Positions 1-9,782 are shown, counted from the first letter of the stretch. The stretch is DNA of 64,000 nt from Rhodoluna sp. (GCA_024641095.1 JAHEDR010000001.1:322387-386386); one strand, 5' to 3'. Notes: a model not told the origin generated them from the letters alone. A program made the numbers and translations.

Positions 1-176
1 TTGTTGCCAAACAGGTGCGTCACCAGGGTCACGATCTAGAACTTGAGGGTGAAGAGACAGACCTTGAGCTTCGTTGGGTGCCGCTTGCCGATGCCGTGCA
101 AAGCGTGCTCAATTCAGAAATGCGTAGCCCAAGTGCCGGTTACGGTTTGATGGCCTTGGCGCTAAAAAATGTCTAA
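1..176 (+). CDS. NUDIX hydrolase, C-terminal end (partial)
   Basis: Open frame entering from the left edge, read from base 3, giving 57 residues and ending at TAA 174-176. It contains LRWVPLADAV and RSPSAGYGLMAL, which resemble the C-terminal tail of ADP-ribose pyrophosphatase-type NUDIX proteins. The NUDIX box itself lies outside the window, so the assignment rests on the tail and on position: a NUDIX gene directly before xerD is common in actinobacteria. The ATG of xerD (169) lies inside the last codons, so the two are probably translationally coupled. Confidence 0.6.
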   Translation, partial: VAKQVRHQGHDLELEGEETDLELRWVPLADAVQSVLNSEMRSPSAGYGLMALALKNV

Positions 177-1104
177 TCAAATGCCTGCGCTGGTTGATTC
201 CTACCTGCGCCACCTAACCATTGAACGCGGCATGGCCAAGAACACTCTGGCTGCTTATCGGGCTGATTTAACCCGATACTCGTCGTTCCTCGCGAAAAAG
301 GGAATTAACGCACCCGGCGAAATCACCGAACTGGTCATTAGCGAATTCTCAGAGTCGCTGAAACTTGAATCGGGTTTGGTTGCAAGTTCAGTTGCTCGAG
401 TGCTGGCCGGAATTAGAGGACTACACAAGTTCTGGTTGCTCGAAAACGTGACATCTGGTGACCCAGCCGCTTCAGTAAAACCGCCCAAGAGTCCAAGGAG
501 CCTACCCAAGGCCATCACGGTTGATCAGGTAGAGAAGTTGTTGGCTGCTGCTGGTCCAGACCCAGCGGATGAAAATGCAATGGCTGCCGATCCGGTGAGG
601 GTGCGAGACCGAGCAATGCTTGAACTGCTCTATGCCACCGGGGCCCGTATAAGTGAGCTAATCAATCTGGACCTAGATGACCGGGTAGACCCAACACTCG
701 TGAGGCTATTTGGTAAGGGTTCAAAGGAGCGAATTGTTCCGGTTGGTGGGTATGCCCAGCGAGCCCTGCAGGCCTATCTGGTTAGAACTCGGCCAACCCT
801 GGTTTCGCAGGGCAAGGGCACCCCAGCACTCTTTTTGAACCAACGTGGGGGCAGGCTAAGCCGCCAGAGCGCCTGGGCAATCATCAATGAAGCAGCCAGG
901 GTAGCCGAGCTACCGGGGGAGATCTCACCCCATACCCTTAGGCACTCCTTTGCCACCCACCTATTAGAGGGTGGGGCCGATGTTCGAGTAGTTCAGGAGC
1001 TTCTCGGGCACTCATCGGTGGCCACAACCCAGATCTACACCCTTGTCACAGTGGATAAGCTCCGGGAAATCTACGGGACCGCTCATCCGCGCGCACGCCG
1101 CTAG
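169..1104 (+). CDS. xerD: Tyrosine recombinase XerD
   Basis: Site-specific tyrosine recombinase of 311 aa, expected to resolve chromosome dimers at dif together with XerC. The N-terminal SAM-like core-binding domain covers about residues 5-100 and the catalytic domain about 115-300. The catalytic set is visible: Arg160 (ATGARISEL), His255 and Arg258 (HTLRHSF), His281 (LGHSS) and nucleophile Tyr290 (QIYT). The ATG at 169 overlaps the end of the NUDIX gene. XerD rather than XerC is inferred from its place directly before parA-scpA-scpB, the usual actinobacterial arrangement. Confidence 0.93.
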   Translation: MSNQMPALVDSYLRHLTIERGMAKNTLAAYRADLTRYSSFLAKKGINAPGEITELVISEFSESLKLESGLVASSVARVLAGIRGLHKFWLLENVTSGDPAASVKPPKSPRSLPKAITVDQVEKLLAAAGPDPADENAMAADPVRVRDRAMLELLYATGARISELINLDLDDRVDPTLVRLFGKGSKERIVPVGGYAQRALQAYLVRTRPTLVSQGKGTPALFLNQRGGRLSRQSAWAIINEAARVAELPGEISPHTLRHSFATHLLEGGADVRVVQELLGHSSVATTQIYTLVTVDKLREIYGTAHPRARR

Positions 1105-1164
1105 GCACCCCCGCGCCAGAAGGTAGGCTAGAGGCTGAATCAAACGTAATTTCGGGAGGAAATC

Positions 1165-1995
1165 ATGGCTAAGGCATCTGCGGACAACCGCTTCGCCACA
1201 CCAAAGCCCCTGAAATCTCACGGCCCTGCACGCATCATTGCAATGTGTAATCAAAAAGGTGGCGTTGGTAAGACAACCACTTCAATCAACATGTCAGCTG
1301 CGCTCGCCGAATACGGTCGCAAGGTGCTGCTGGTTGATTTTGACCCACAGGGTGCACTTTCTGCAGGTCTAGGAATCAATGCACATGATGCGGTCACAAT
1401 TTACGATCTAATGCTCGACAGAACCATTGATCCGCACTCAGCGATTCAGCACACCAGCAATCCAAACCTTGACGTCATTCCTGCCAACATCGAGCTTTCT
1501 GCAGCCGAGATGAAGTTGGTAAACGAAATTGCTCGCGAACAGATTCTGGCAAGGATTTTGAAGCAGGTTTCTGCCGACTACGACGCAATCATCATTGACT
1601 GCCAGCCTTCACTTGGCTTGTTAACTGTAAACGCGCTTACTGCAGCGCACGGTGTGATGATTCCACTAGCCACCGAGTTCTTTGCGCTTAGAGGAGTGGC
1701 AATTCTCGAAGACATCATTGGCAAAGTAAAAGAGGGTCTTAATCCAGCGCTTCAGTTGGATGGCATCTTGCCAACCATGGTTGACTCACGAACCTTGCAC
1801 TCACGCGAGGTGCTTGAGCGCCTAAAGGAAGCTTTCGGCGACAAGCTCTTCAAGACTGTGATTCACAGAACCGTTAAGTTCCCTGATGCAACTGTGGCAC
1901 AGGCACCAATTACAGAATTTGCTCCTACATCAGACGCCGCCGAGGTTTACCGCTCAGTAGCAAAGGAGTTGGTTGCCCGTGGCTGTGTTGCTTAA
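1165..1995 (+). CDS. parA: ParA/Soj-family ATPase of the scpAB locus
   Basis: A 276-aa deviant-Walker-A ATPase (KGGVGKTT near residues 30-37, followed by LLVDFDPQGALS). ParA proteins bind DNA nonspecifically as ATP dimers and move chromosome or protein cargo. No parB lies beside it; this copy is the one found between xerD and scpA in many actinobacteria, separate from the origin-proximal parAB pair, so its partner is unknown. A strong GGAGGA ribosome site (1155-1160) precedes the ATG at 1165. The 3' end overlaps the scpA start, which suggests coupling with the condensin genes. The first about 23 residues are a polar extension before the ATPase core. Confidence 0.9.
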   Translation: MAKASADNRFATPKPLKSHGPARIIAMCNQKGGVGKTTTSINMSAALAEYGRKVLLVDFDPQGALSAGLGINAHDAVTIYDLMLDRTIDPHSAIQHTSNPNLDVIPANIELSAAEMKLVNEIAREQILARILKQVSADYDAIIIDCQPSLGLLTVNALTAAHGVMIPLATEFFALRGVAILEDIIGKVKEGLNPALQLDGILPTMVDSRTLHSREVLERLKEAFGDKLFKTVIHRTVKFPDATVAQAPITEFAPTSDAAEVYRSVAKELVARGCVA

Positions 1996-2806
1996 CTCCG
2001 ATCTGACTGACGGCTCCGAAAAGGCAAGCGGTTTCTCGCTAAGCCTTGGTAACTTTGATGGTCCGTTTGACCTTTTGCTTTCATTGATTTCAAAGCACGA
2101 AATGAACATCACCGAAATCGCACTTAGCAAGGTGACCGATGAATTCATTTCATACCTAAAGACTCTTGATGGGCAAGAAGAAATGGATCAGGCCAGCGAG
2201 TTCTTGGTTATTGCGGCAACACTGCTTGACTTGAAAATTGCCGGACTATTGCCAAAGGGCGAGGTAGTTGACGCTGAAGACGTTGCCCTGCTGGAAGCCC
2301 GCGACTTGCTGTTCGCCCGCTTGTTGCAGTACCGCGCCTTCAAAGAGGTATCAAGTTACTTCAGCACTGCGATGGCGCTTGAGGCTTTGCGCATTGCTCG
2401 AGACGTTCGACTTGAGGATCGCTTCAAGAAGCAAAAGCCTGAGTTGGTCTGGACCATGACTCTTGCTGAGTTTGGAGTTCTGGCTCAAGATGCAATGACT
2501 CCTCGTGAAATTCCAAATGTTGGTTTGGCTCACCTTCACGCACCTCGAGTGTCAATTCGTGAGCAGGCTGCCGAAGTTGTTTCAATGCTCAAGCGTTCAA
2601 TCCGCATGACATTCCGTGAATTGATTGGCTCAATTAAGGACCGCGCCATCGTGGTGGCCAGGTTCCTATCGGTGCTAGAGCTTTACCGCCTTTCGGCAAT
2701 TACTTTCGAGCAAGAATCGCCATTGGGCGACATCAAAATTGCTTGGGACTCAGAAAACTTTGATGATGAAAAACTAGCCAACCTTGGAGCTGACTATGAC
2801 TCTTAA
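1979..2806 (+). CDS. scpA: Segregation and condensation protein ScpA
   Basis: Kleisin subunit of the SMC-ScpAB condensin complex, 275 aa from GTG 1979. The N-terminal kleisin signature FDGPFDLLLSLI and the downstream MNITEIALSKVTDEF are typical. The start is uncertain: a Shine-Dalgarno AAGGAG at 1963-1968 sits 10 nt before GTG 1979 but only 4 nt before an in-frame TTG at 1973. The gene overlaps the 3' end of parA and itself overlaps scpB by 11 nt, so parA-scpA-scpB probably form one translationally coupled unit. Confidence 0.92.
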   Translation: MAVLLNSDLTDGSEKASGFSLSLGNFDGPFDLLLSLISKHEMNITEIALSKVTDEFISYLKTLDGQEEMDQASEFLVIAATLLDLKIAGLLPKGEVVDAEDVALLEARDLLFARLLQYRAFKEVSSYFSTAMALEALRIARDVRLEDRFKKQKPELVWTMTLAEFGVLAQDAMTPREIPNVGLAHLHAPRVSIREQAAEVVSMLKRSIRMTFRELIGSIKDRAIVVARFLSVLELYRLSAITFEQESPLGDIKIAWDSENFDDEKLANLGADYDS

Positions 2807-3443
2807 CAACGACTCTCTTGAAGAAACTCCTGCCGCCGAGGCCGTGAGTGAGCCAACTCCGGCAGAAGTAGTGGAGCGCATGGAGCCGGTTAGTGCCGAC
2901 AACCTACGTTCGGCGATCGAGGCAATTCTTATGATCACCGATGCACCAATCTCAATCATGAACATTGCAACGGCTCTAGAGACACCGGTTACCGAGGTTC
3001 GCGATGCAATCAACTCTTTGGTAGCTGACTACGACGGCGTGAACGGTGAAACCCCTCGTGGCTTTGAACTTCGTGAAGTTGGCGGAGGATGGCGCATTTA
3101 CGTGCGTGCCGATTTTGACTGGGCAGTAAAGAGCTTCGTTGCCAACGAGAACCCAACTAAGTTGAGCCAGGCTGCTCTTGAGACTCTTGCCGTGATTGCG
3201 TACAAGCAGCCAATCTCGCGTGGCCAGATTGCTTCTATTCGCGCGGTGAATGTTGATTCGGTAGTTCGAACCTTGCACAGTCGCGGTCTAATCACCGAGC
3301 TGTACACAGACTCTGAATCCGGTGCTATTCACTATGGAACCGCTCCGCTATTGCTTGAGGTCTTGGGCATCAACTCTCTAGACGAGTTGCCATTGATTAG
3401 CCCGTACCTACCTGATGCGAATAGCAACTTCGATGCCGTCTAA
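2796..3443 (+). CDS. scpB: Segregation and condensation protein ScpB
   Basis: Winged-helix partner of ScpA, 215 aa. The stretch LSQAALETLAVIAYKQPISR is the most conserved part of the ScpB family. The first about 35 residues are acidic and low-complexity. ATG 2796 is preferred over an in-frame TTG at 2784 because GGAG at 2786-2789 lies 6 nt before it. The start is embedded in the end of scpA, and the 3' end overlaps the rluB start. Confidence 0.93.
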   Translation: MTLNNDSLEETPAAEAVSEPTPAEVVERMEPVSADNLRSAIEAILMITDAPISIMNIATALETPVTEVRDAINSLVADYDGVNGETPRGFELREVGGGWRIYVRADFDWAVKSFVANENPTKLSQAALETLAVIAYKQPISRGQIASIRAVNVDSVVRTLHSRGLITELYTDSESGAIHYGTAPLLLEVLGINSLDELPLISPYLPDANSNFDAV

Positions 3444-4236
3444 CCCGAACGAGCCTGAGGGCGTAAGACTTCAAAAAGTTATGGCCGCCGCTGGTGTGGC
3501 CTCTCGTCGCGTTTGCGAAGAACTGATCACCAAAGGTCAGGTCAAGGTAAACGGCCGAGTAGTTACCGAGCTTGGCACCAGAATAAACCCTGACGTAGAC
3601 AAGGTCACCGTTGGTGGCACACCTGTGCAACTTGATAACTCGCGTGTTTACCTCGCGCTAAACAAGCCACGTGGAGTGGTTAGTTCAATGGCTGATGAAA
3701 ATGGCCGCCCTGATCTTTCGCAGTTCGTTGAAGGCTACGACCGCGTGTTCAATGTTGGGCGTCTTGACTCAGAGACCACCGGTCTCGTCATCATGACCAA
3801 CGATGGCGAGTTGGCACACAAGTTGGCTCATCCAAAATTCGGTGTGACCAAGACTTATGTAGCTCGCGTAGAAGGCGTAGTAACCCCGGCAATCATTCAC
3901 AAGCTGCTTAGCGGTTTTGAACTTGAAGACGGAATGATCAAGGCCGATAAAGCCCACGTCGTTGATGTTCAGCCAGGGGAGAGTCTGGTTGAGGTAGTTC
4001 TGCACTCGGGTAGAAACCGAATCGTTCGAAGAATGTTTGAATTCGTTGGCCACCCAGTGGTTGGTCTAGTTCGCCGCCAGTTTGGCCCTATTCAACTCGG
4101 TCCTCTCAAAGAGGGTCGAATTCGCGAGCTAAGTAAAATAGAGGTTGGTGCACTTTTGAAGGCGGCCGAGGGCGAGGTTAAACGAGCTCCACGACCTGCC
4201 AACAAGAAGGCAGCAATTCCAGGAAAGAGGCGATGA
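3433..4236 (+). CDS. rluB: 23S rRNA pseudouridine synthase, RluB-like
   Basis: Pseudouridine synthase of the RsuA/RluB/E/F group, 267 aa. An N-terminal S4 RNA-binding domain (RLQKVMAAAGVASRRVCEELI) is followed by the catalytic domain with GRLDSETTGL; the catalytic Asp is residue 112. By family and by location after scpB it probably modifies helix 89 of 23S rRNA. ATG 3415 is an alternative start; neither start has an obvious ribosome site, consistent with coupling to scpB, whose stop lies at 3441-3443. The C-terminal about 20 residues are Lys/Arg/Pro-rich. Confidence 0.87.
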   Translation: MPSNPNEPEGVRLQKVMAAAGVASRRVCEELITKGQVKVNGRVVTELGTRINPDVDKVTVGGTPVQLDNSRVYLALNKPRGVVSSMADENGRPDLSQFVEGYDRVFNVGRLDSETTGLVIMTNDGELAHKLAHPKFGVTKTYVARVEGVVTPAIIHKLLSGFELEDGMIKADKAHVVDVQPGESLVEVVLHSGRNRIVRRMFEFVGHPVVGLVRRQFGPIQLGPLKEGRIRELSKIEVGALLKAAEGEVKRAPRPANKKAAIPGKRR

Positions 4237-4237
4237 C

Positions 4238-4600
4238 ATGGCAATTCGTGCAATTCGTGGCGCCATTCAGCTTAATGTTGATGAGCGCGAGCACCTTCTA
4301 AAGTCAACTGCTGAGCTTCTTACTAAAACCCTGCACGCCAACAATCTAGATAGCGGTCAGCTGGTTTCAATTCTCTTCACCGCCACACCTGACATCACCA
4401 GCGAGTTTCCTGCGGTTGCCGCTCGGGAACTTTCTCTGGGTGACGTACCTCTTATGTGTTTCGTTGAGATGAATGTAAAGGGTGCGCTTCCTCGCACAAT
4501 TCGCATCATGATTACTGCTGAAACCGACAAGTCTCGTGCCGAAATTCAGCACGTCTACCTCCGAGGTGCAACCGCACTACGTCAGGACATTGCGCAATGA
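4238..4600 (+). CDS. aroH: Chorismate mutase, AroH type
   Basis: A 120-aa monofunctional chorismate mutase of the AroH fold (trimeric, Bacillus-type), converting chorismate to prephenate. Family features seen are IRAIRGAIQLN at the N terminus, the ITSEFPAVAAR segment with its active-site Arg, and HVYLRGATALR at the C terminus. The length is typical. The gene starts one base after the rluB stop and overlaps tyrA by 4 nt (ATGA), so the product prephenate is passed to the next enzyme encoded in the operon. Confidence 0.93.
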   Translation: MAIRAIRGAIQLNVDEREHLLKSTAELLTKTLHANNLDSGQLVSILFTATPDITSEFPAVAARELSLGDVPLMCFVEMNVKGALPRTIRIMITAETDKSRAEIQHVYLRGATALRQDIAQ

Positions 4601-5673
4601 CTTTGTTTGCCGGACCAGTTCGCATCGTAGGTGCAGGTCTGCTCGGAACAAGTATTGGGTTGGCTCTAACCAAGCAGGGTCAAGATGTAATCGTTAGTTC
4701 TCAGTCTTCAAAGAGCGTGGAACTTGCAATTGAATACGGTGCTGGCCGCGTTGCCAAAAACGATGACGCGCCAGCACTGATTGTGGTTTGCGTTCCGCCG
4801 GCGCTAACCGCAAAAATCGTGGCTCAAGAACTGCAGCAATTTCCAAACGCTTTTGTCACCGATGTCGCCAGCGTTAAGGAAAGCGTTTTAGAGGAACTTG
4901 TTTCCTTGAATGCGCCGCTTGAGCGCTACGTAGGTTCACACCCAATGGCTGGACGCGAACGTGGCGGTGCCATAGCTGGTCGCGCAGATCTTTTTGTTGG
5001 AAGACCGTGGGTCATCACCCCACACGAAACATCAAACCCAAGCGCCGTTGCTCAGATTAAGAAGTTGGCAGAAGCCTTGGAGTCATCGGTGGTTGAGGTT
5101 TCTTCTAAAGATCACGACCGCGCAGTGGCTTTGGTCTCACATGTACCGCAGGTAATTTCAAGTTTGCTTGCTGCTCGTTTGGTTCCTGCGGCCGATTCTG
5201 ATGTTTCACTTGCCGGTCAGGGTCTTCGCGACACCACTCGCATTGCCGCAAGTGATGCCGAGCTGTGGACTCAGATTCTTGGAGCCAACTCAACCCAGGT
5301 GAATCGAGTTCTTAAAGATTTCTCTGGCGACTTGGCAAAAGTTATTTCTGCTCTAGACAATCTGAGTGATCCATTGAACCAACAGGTTGTAGATGCTGCC
5401 ATCAGGCAAGGCAACACCGGTGTAGAAAAGATTCCGGGTAAGCACGGCAGCAAGCACTCAACTTACTCGCAGGTAGTTGTAATGATCGACGACAAGCCGG
5501 GTGAGTTGGCTAGATTGCTTACCGAGGTTGGCGAGATTGGCATCAACCTTGAAGAGTTGAAGCTTGAGCACTCACCAAGTGCACAAATTGGTCTGGTTGA
5601 ACTTTACGTACTGCCTTCAGTTGAGCAAACGCTGATTACTGATCTTCAATCTCGCGGTTGGCGCATCGCATAA
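4597..5673 (+). CDS. tyrA: Prephenate dehydrogenase
   Basis: NAD(P)-dependent prephenate dehydrogenase, 358 aa, catalysing the tyrosine branch after AroH. The Rossmann dinucleotide motif is at the N terminus (VGAGLLGTSIG), and the conserved catalytic segment GSHPMAGRERGG follows. A C-terminal ACT-like domain (DDKPGELARLLTEVGE) suggests feedback control by an aromatic amino acid; this is inferred from the family. It overlaps aroH by 4 nt and the cmk start by 1 nt. Confidence 0.92.
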   Translation: MTLFAGPVRIVGAGLLGTSIGLALTKQGQDVIVSSQSSKSVELAIEYGAGRVAKNDDAPALIVVCVPPALTAKIVAQELQQFPNAFVTDVASVKESVLEELVSLNAPLERYVGSHPMAGRERGGAIAGRADLFVGRPWVITPHETSNPSAVAQIKKLAEALESSVVEVSSKDHDRAVALVSHVPQVISSLLAARLVPAADSDVSLAGQGLRDTTRIAASDAELWTQILGANSTQVNRVLKDFSGDLAKVISALDNLSDPLNQQVVDAAIRQGNTGVEKIPGKHGSKHSTYSQVVVMIDDKPGELARLLTEVGEIGINLEELKLEHSPSAQIGLVELYVLPSVEQTLITDLQSRGWRIA

Positions 5674-6338
5674 TGGCGCCAGTGATTATCGCTATCGATG
5701 GCCCTGCAGGTTCAGGTAAGTCATCGGTTAGTAAGCAGGCCGCCCGCGAAAAGGGTTTTGGATACCTAGATACCGGCGCCGCTTACCGTGCACTTGCCTG
5801 GGCCAGTCTTAATCTTGACGGCTATTCCTTGGAACAGCTTGAGACCAAAGACCTAGCCGCCGAATTTGCGTACACAATCTCAATTGACCCCGATAACTAC
5901 AGTGTCAAGGTTGGAAATACCGATGTCACCGAGGCCATTAGGCAGTCTGAAGTGGCTGAGTATGTGAGCCAAGTTGCCCGCATTCCAGCAGTGCGCAGCT
6001 ACATGAAGGCCCTTACTCACCGCATTGTTGCCGAGTCTGGCCTTGCTGGGGTGATTGTTGAAGGCAGAGACATCACCACGGTGGTGGCGCCTGAGGCTCC
6101 GGTAAGAATCCTGCTGACAGCCAATGAAGCGGTTAGACTTAAGAGACGCTCAGCGGAACTTTCCGAAAGTACTGCAGCCAGCGTTATGCGTCAGGTAAGT
6201 GAACGTGACGCCAGCGATTCAAAAGTCGTTGACTTTATGACACCAGCCCCTGGTGTCCAACTCGTGGATACATCTGATCTCAATTTCAATCAGTCGGTTT
6301 CGGCTGTGCTTTCTTTGATTGAGCAGGGTTTGTCCTAA
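5673..6338 (+). CDS. cmk: Cytidylate kinase
   Basis: CMP/dCMP kinase, 221 aa. The P-loop GPAGSGKSSVSKQ is at the N terminus, followed by DTGAAYRALAW and the EGRDITTVV segment typical of bacterial Cmk. The start is ATG 5673, where the A is shared with the TAA stop of tyrA (TAATG). A TTG at 5658 would extend the protein by 5 residues but is less likely. cmk directly before der is a conserved actinobacterial pair, sometimes fused. Confidence 0.95.
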   Translation: MAPVIIAIDGPAGSGKSSVSKQAAREKGFGYLDTGAAYRALAWASLNLDGYSLEQLETKDLAAEFAYTISIDPDNYSVKVGNTDVTEAIRQSEVAEYVSQVARIPAVRSYMKALTHRIVAESGLAGVIVEGRDITTVVAPEAPVRILLTANEAVRLKRRSAELSESTAASVMRQVSERDASDSKVVDFMTPAPGVQLVDTSDLNFNQSVSAVLSLIEQGLS

Positions 6339-6347
6339 GGATTAAGA

Positions 6348-7856
6348 ATGAATGAAGAAGAATTCCTAGCGGAACCCGTAGCACCTGAATTTGTCGAGCG
6401 CCTGCGCAGCATGAGCACCGACGAAGAGGAATCTCGCGCACGCGTTTTGCGAACAGGTCTAGAGGACTACGACCTAGACGACGAAGACTTTGACGTTCTC
6501 GAAGCCGACGAAGAACTTATTGATGGCCACTACTTCTTGCCAGCACTGCCAGTTTTGGCAATCGTTGGTCGCCCAAACGTAGGTAAGTCTGCTTTGGTTA
6601 ACCGAATCCTCGGTCGCCGCGAAGCCGTTGTTGAAGATAAGCCTGGTGTTACTCGTGACCGAGTTTCTTATAAGGCCGAGTGGAACGAACGTAAGTTCAC
6701 CCTGGTTGATACCGGAGGCTGGGAGCCAGACGCAAGAGGCATCGATAAGTCAGTTGCCATTCAGGCTGAAATTGCTGTTGAGCTTGCCGACGCAGTTTTG
6801 TTTGTTGTAGATGCAATGGTTGGTGCTACCAGCACCGATGAAAGAGTTGTGAAGATGCTTCGCGCATCCGGTAAGCCAGTAATTTTGGTTGCCAACAAGA
6901 TCGACGACGTTCGCCAAGAGCCAGAAGCTGCAAACCTCTGGTCGCTTGGACTAGGCGAGCCATTCCCATGTTCTGCTGTTCACGGCAGGGGAGTTGCCGA
7001 TCTTCTTGATGCGGCAATGAAGGTTCTGCCAAAGATTTCAAACGTAGCCAAAGAAGAAATCGGTGGACCACGCCGCGTTGCTTTGATTGGTCGCCCAAAC
7101 GTAGGAAAGTCATCGCTACTTAACCGTGCGGTTGGTTCAGAGCGTGCGGTTGTAAATGATCTAGCCGGTACCACTCGTGACCCAATCGACGAACAGGTTG
7201 AATTGGGCGGCAAGGCTTGGAGATTTGTAGACACCGCAGGTATTCGCCGACGTGTTCACTTGGCACAGGGTGCAGATTTCTATGCATCACTCAGAACTGC
7301 AGCGGCTCTTGAGCGCGCTGAAGTTGCCGTAGTTCTTTTTGATGTGACTCAGCCAATCAGCGAGGCGGACATCCGCATCGTAGACATGGCGCTTGAGTCA
7401 GGTCGTGCACTGGTTCTTGCTTTCAATAAGTGGGACGAACTAGACGATGAGCGTCGTAAGTATCTAGAACGAGAAATCGAACAGGACCTTGCTCACGTTG
7501 ATTGGGCACCACGAGTAAACATCTCGGCAAAGACCGGACGTCACCTTGAGAAGCTTGTACCTGCTCTTGAAGTTGCACTTGACTCATGGGATCAGCGAAT
7601 TGCAACCGGAAAGCTAAATGCATTCGTGCAAGAGCTGGCCATGGAAACACCGCACCCAGTGCGCGGTGGCAAGCAGCCAAGAATTCTGTTTGCAACTCAG
7701 GCAAGCAGCCGCCCGCCAAAGTTTGTTTTGTTCACCACAGGTTTCCTAGACCCTGGCTACCGCAGATTCATAACTCGTCGTCTGCGTGAAACCTATGGTT
7801 TCGAAGGTTCACCTATCGAGGTGGGCATGCGAGTGCGCGAGAAGCGTAAGCGCTAA
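6348..7856 (+). CDS. der: Ribosome biogenesis GTPase Der (EngA)
   Basis: Double-GTPase needed for 50S subunit maturation, 502 aa. The two G1 loops [12 protein letters not shown] (about residue 75) and [12 protein letters not shown] are both intact, with NKID and NKWD G4 motifs and a C-terminal KH-like domain. Family members without an extension are about 440-460 aa; here the first about 66 residues are an acidic, low-complexity extension ([19 protein letters not shown]) before the first G domain, as in several actinobacterial Der proteins. AAGGA at 6337-6341 precedes the ATG. Confidence 0.95.
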   Translation: MNEEEFLAEPVAPEFVERLRSMSTDEEESRARVLRTGLEDYDLDDEDFDVLEADEELIDGHYFLPALPVLAIVGRPNVGKSALVNRILGRREAVVEDKPGVTRDRVSYKAEWNERKFTLVDTGGWEPDARGIDKSVAIQAEIAVELADAVLFVVDAMVGATSTDERVVKMLRASGKPVILVANKIDDVRQEPEAANLWSLGLGEPFPCSAVHGRGVADLLDAAMKVLPKISNVAKEEIGGPRRVALIGRPNVGKSSLLNRAVGSERAVVNDLAGTTRDPIDEQVELGGKAWRFVDTAGIRRRVHLAQGADFYASLRTAAALERAEVAVVLFDVTQPISEADIRIVDMALESGRALVLAFNKWDELDDERRKYLEREIEQDLAHVDWAPRVNISAKTGRHLEKLVPALEVALDSWDQRIATGKLNAFVQELAMETPHPVRGGKQPRILFATQASSRPPKFVLFTTGFLDPGYRRFITRRLRETYGFEGSPIEVGMRVREKRKR

Positions 7857-7874
7857 AACCCTTAGATGAAGGCC

Positions 7875-9782
7875 TTAGTTGGGTTTGTATTGCTCAGCTA
7901 GGGCCTTTTTCAAATCATCTAGAACCGTTGGGTCCTCAATGGTTGGCGGCACCTTGTATTCGTCGCCATCAACGATTTGGCGCATAGTTTTTCTCAACAC
8001 CTTGCCCGACCTCGTCTTTGGTAGTCGTTGCAGAATCACCACGTCCTTGAAGGCCGCTACCGGGCCAACCACATCGCGCACGATTGCAATGACTTCTTTG
8101 CGAAGTTTGTCTTCGTCAATTTCATGTCCGTGTTTGAAAGTAATGAAGCCAACTGCTCGCTGGCCTTTAAGTTCGTCCTTCACGCCGGTAACCGCACACT
8201 CGGCAACCGCCTCGTGACCTGCAATTGCTTCCTCGAGTTGCCCGGTAGACAAGCGGTGGCCCGCAACGTTGATCACGTCGTCTGTGCGCCCCATGACGTA
8301 AACGTATCCATCTTCATCAATGCGGCCAGAGTCGCCGGTGGCGTAGAAGCCTTCAAAAACATTTAGGTAGGCCTCGGTATAACCATTTGGTCGGCCCCAA
8401 AGCCCCGCAAGTGTGCCAGGAGGCATTGGCAGTGCAATCACAATGTTTCCGTCCTTGCCATTTTTGATTGCCCCACCTTTTGAATCAACAACCGATACGC
8501 GGTAGCCAGGCACTGGAACACTCGGTGATCCGGGCTTCACTTCAAGCGATTCAATTCCGCGAGGGTTAGCGGCAATAGGCCAACCGGTTTCTGTTTGCCA
8601 CCAGTTATCAATCACGGGGCAGTGCAGTGCATCGTTTGCCCAGTGATAGGTCTCGGTGTCAAGTCGTTCGCCTGCAAGGAACAAAGTATCAAGCGAGGTG
8701 ACGTCGTAGTGTTTCAAAAGCTCGAGTTCTGGGTCCATGCGTCTAATGGCACGAATTGCTGTTGGTGCAGTAAACAAAACTTTTACCTTGTGTTCTTCAA
8801 TCACTCGCCAGAATGCACCGGCATCTGGAGTACCGATTGGTTTGCCCTCGTAAACAACTGTGGTTGCCCCGGCAATAAGTGGCGCGTAAACAATGTAAGA
8901 GTGTCCAACTACCCAGCCAACGTCAGAGGCGGCCCACATCACATCGCCAGCTTCAATGTTGTAAACATTTTTCATTGACCAATTCATGGCCACTGCATGC
9001 CCACCATTGTCACGAACGATTCCCTTTGGGTTTCCGGTGGTACCCGATGTATAAAGAATGTAAAGCGGATCCGTTGCTAGAACTGGTACAGCCGCCTGTG
9101 GGGTAGCACTTGCGATTGCTTCTTTCCAGCTCAACCAGTGCACATCGGTTTGTTCATCAAAATCTTTTACAGAACCCGGAACGGCAGCGCGTTCGTGAAC
9201 AATAACTGACTTGACCGAACCCTTAGACATTGCCAGAGCCTTTTCAATAATCGGAAGGTATTCAACGTGACGGCCAGGCTCAAAACCACCGCTTGAAGTC
9301 ACAATAACTTTTGGTGTTGCATCGTCAATACGCACGGCCAATTCGTTTGCGGCAAAACCGCCAAAAACCACCGAGTGAATTGCGCCGATTCTTGCGCAAG
9401 CCAGCATCGCATAAATTGCTTCGGGAATCATTGGCATGTAAATCACAACGCGATCACCCTTGGTAACACCCTGGTTCACCAAGGCGCCGGCAAATACAGA
9501 AACCTTTTCAAGTAGATCGTTGTAGGTGTGAAACTTTTTTGTGCCGGTCATGGCTGAGTCGTAAATGATTGCTGTTTGATCTCCGCGACCAGCCAGTACG
9601 TGACGATCTACTGCGTTGAAGCAGGTATTTAGTTCGGCGTCAGGAAACCATCGGTAGAGGGGAGCGCCGGACTCGTCTAGAGCTTTAGTGGGTGCTTTGA
9701 TCCAATCCACGCCCTTAGCGGCCTCAAGCCAAAACCCATTCGGGTCCTCGCAGCTGCTCTCGTACACCGCTTTATAAGACAT
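7875..9782 (-). CDS. prpE: Propionyl-CoA synthetase (acetyl-CoA synthetase family)
   Basis: AMP-forming acyl-CoA synthetase of 635 aa. Seen: the adenylate P-loop TSGTTGNPKG (residues 245-254), ATGDSGRIDEDGYVYVMGR, and the C-terminal PKTRSGK motif with catalytic Lys594, the residue that is acetylated in many homologues. Sequence alone does not separate PrpE from Acs well; propionate is inferred from the adjacent divergent gntR-prpDBC genes. The start is ATG 9782, with a strong AGGAGG (9789-9794) 6-7 nt upstream. A longer in-frame reading to 10049 would run through the promoter region and the gntR start. Confidence 0.85.
   Translation of the reverse strand: MSYKAVYESSCEDPNGFWLEAAKGVDWIKAPTKALDESGAPLYRWFPDAELNTCFNAVDRHVLAGRGDQTAIIYDSAMTGTKKFHTYNDLLEKVSVFAGALVNQGVTKGDRVVIYMPMIPEAIYAMLACARIGAIHSVVFGGFAANELAVRIDDATPKVIVTSSGGFEPGRHVEYLPIIEKALAMSKGSVKSVIVHERAAVPGSVKDFDEQTDVHWLSWKEAIASATPQAAVPVLATDPLYILYTSGTTGNPKGIVRDNGGHAVAMNWSMKNVYNIEAGDVMWAASDVGWVVGHSYIVYAPLIAGATTVVYEGKPIGTPDAGAFWRVIEEHKVKVLFTAPTAIRAIRRMDPELELLKHYDVTSLDTLFLAGERLDTETYHWANDALHCPVIDNWWQTETGWPIAANPRGIESLEVKPGSPSVPVPGYRVSVVDSKGGAIKNGKDGNIVIALPMPPGTLAGLWGRPNGYTEAYLNVFEGFYATGDSGRIDEDGYVYVMGRTDDVINVAGHRLSTGQLEEAIAGHEAVAECAVTGVKDELKGQRAVGFITFKHGHEIDEDKLRKEVIAIVRDVVGPVAAFKDVVILQRLPKTRSGKVLRKTMRQIVDGDEYKVPPTIEDPTVLDDLKKALAEQYKPN

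Noticed and set aside
7875-9782. Acetyl-CoA synthetase (acs) rather than propionyl-CoA synthetase
   Set aside because: Sequence allows both, but divergent prpDBC with shared operators makes propionate activation the better reading; acetate as side substrate remains possible.
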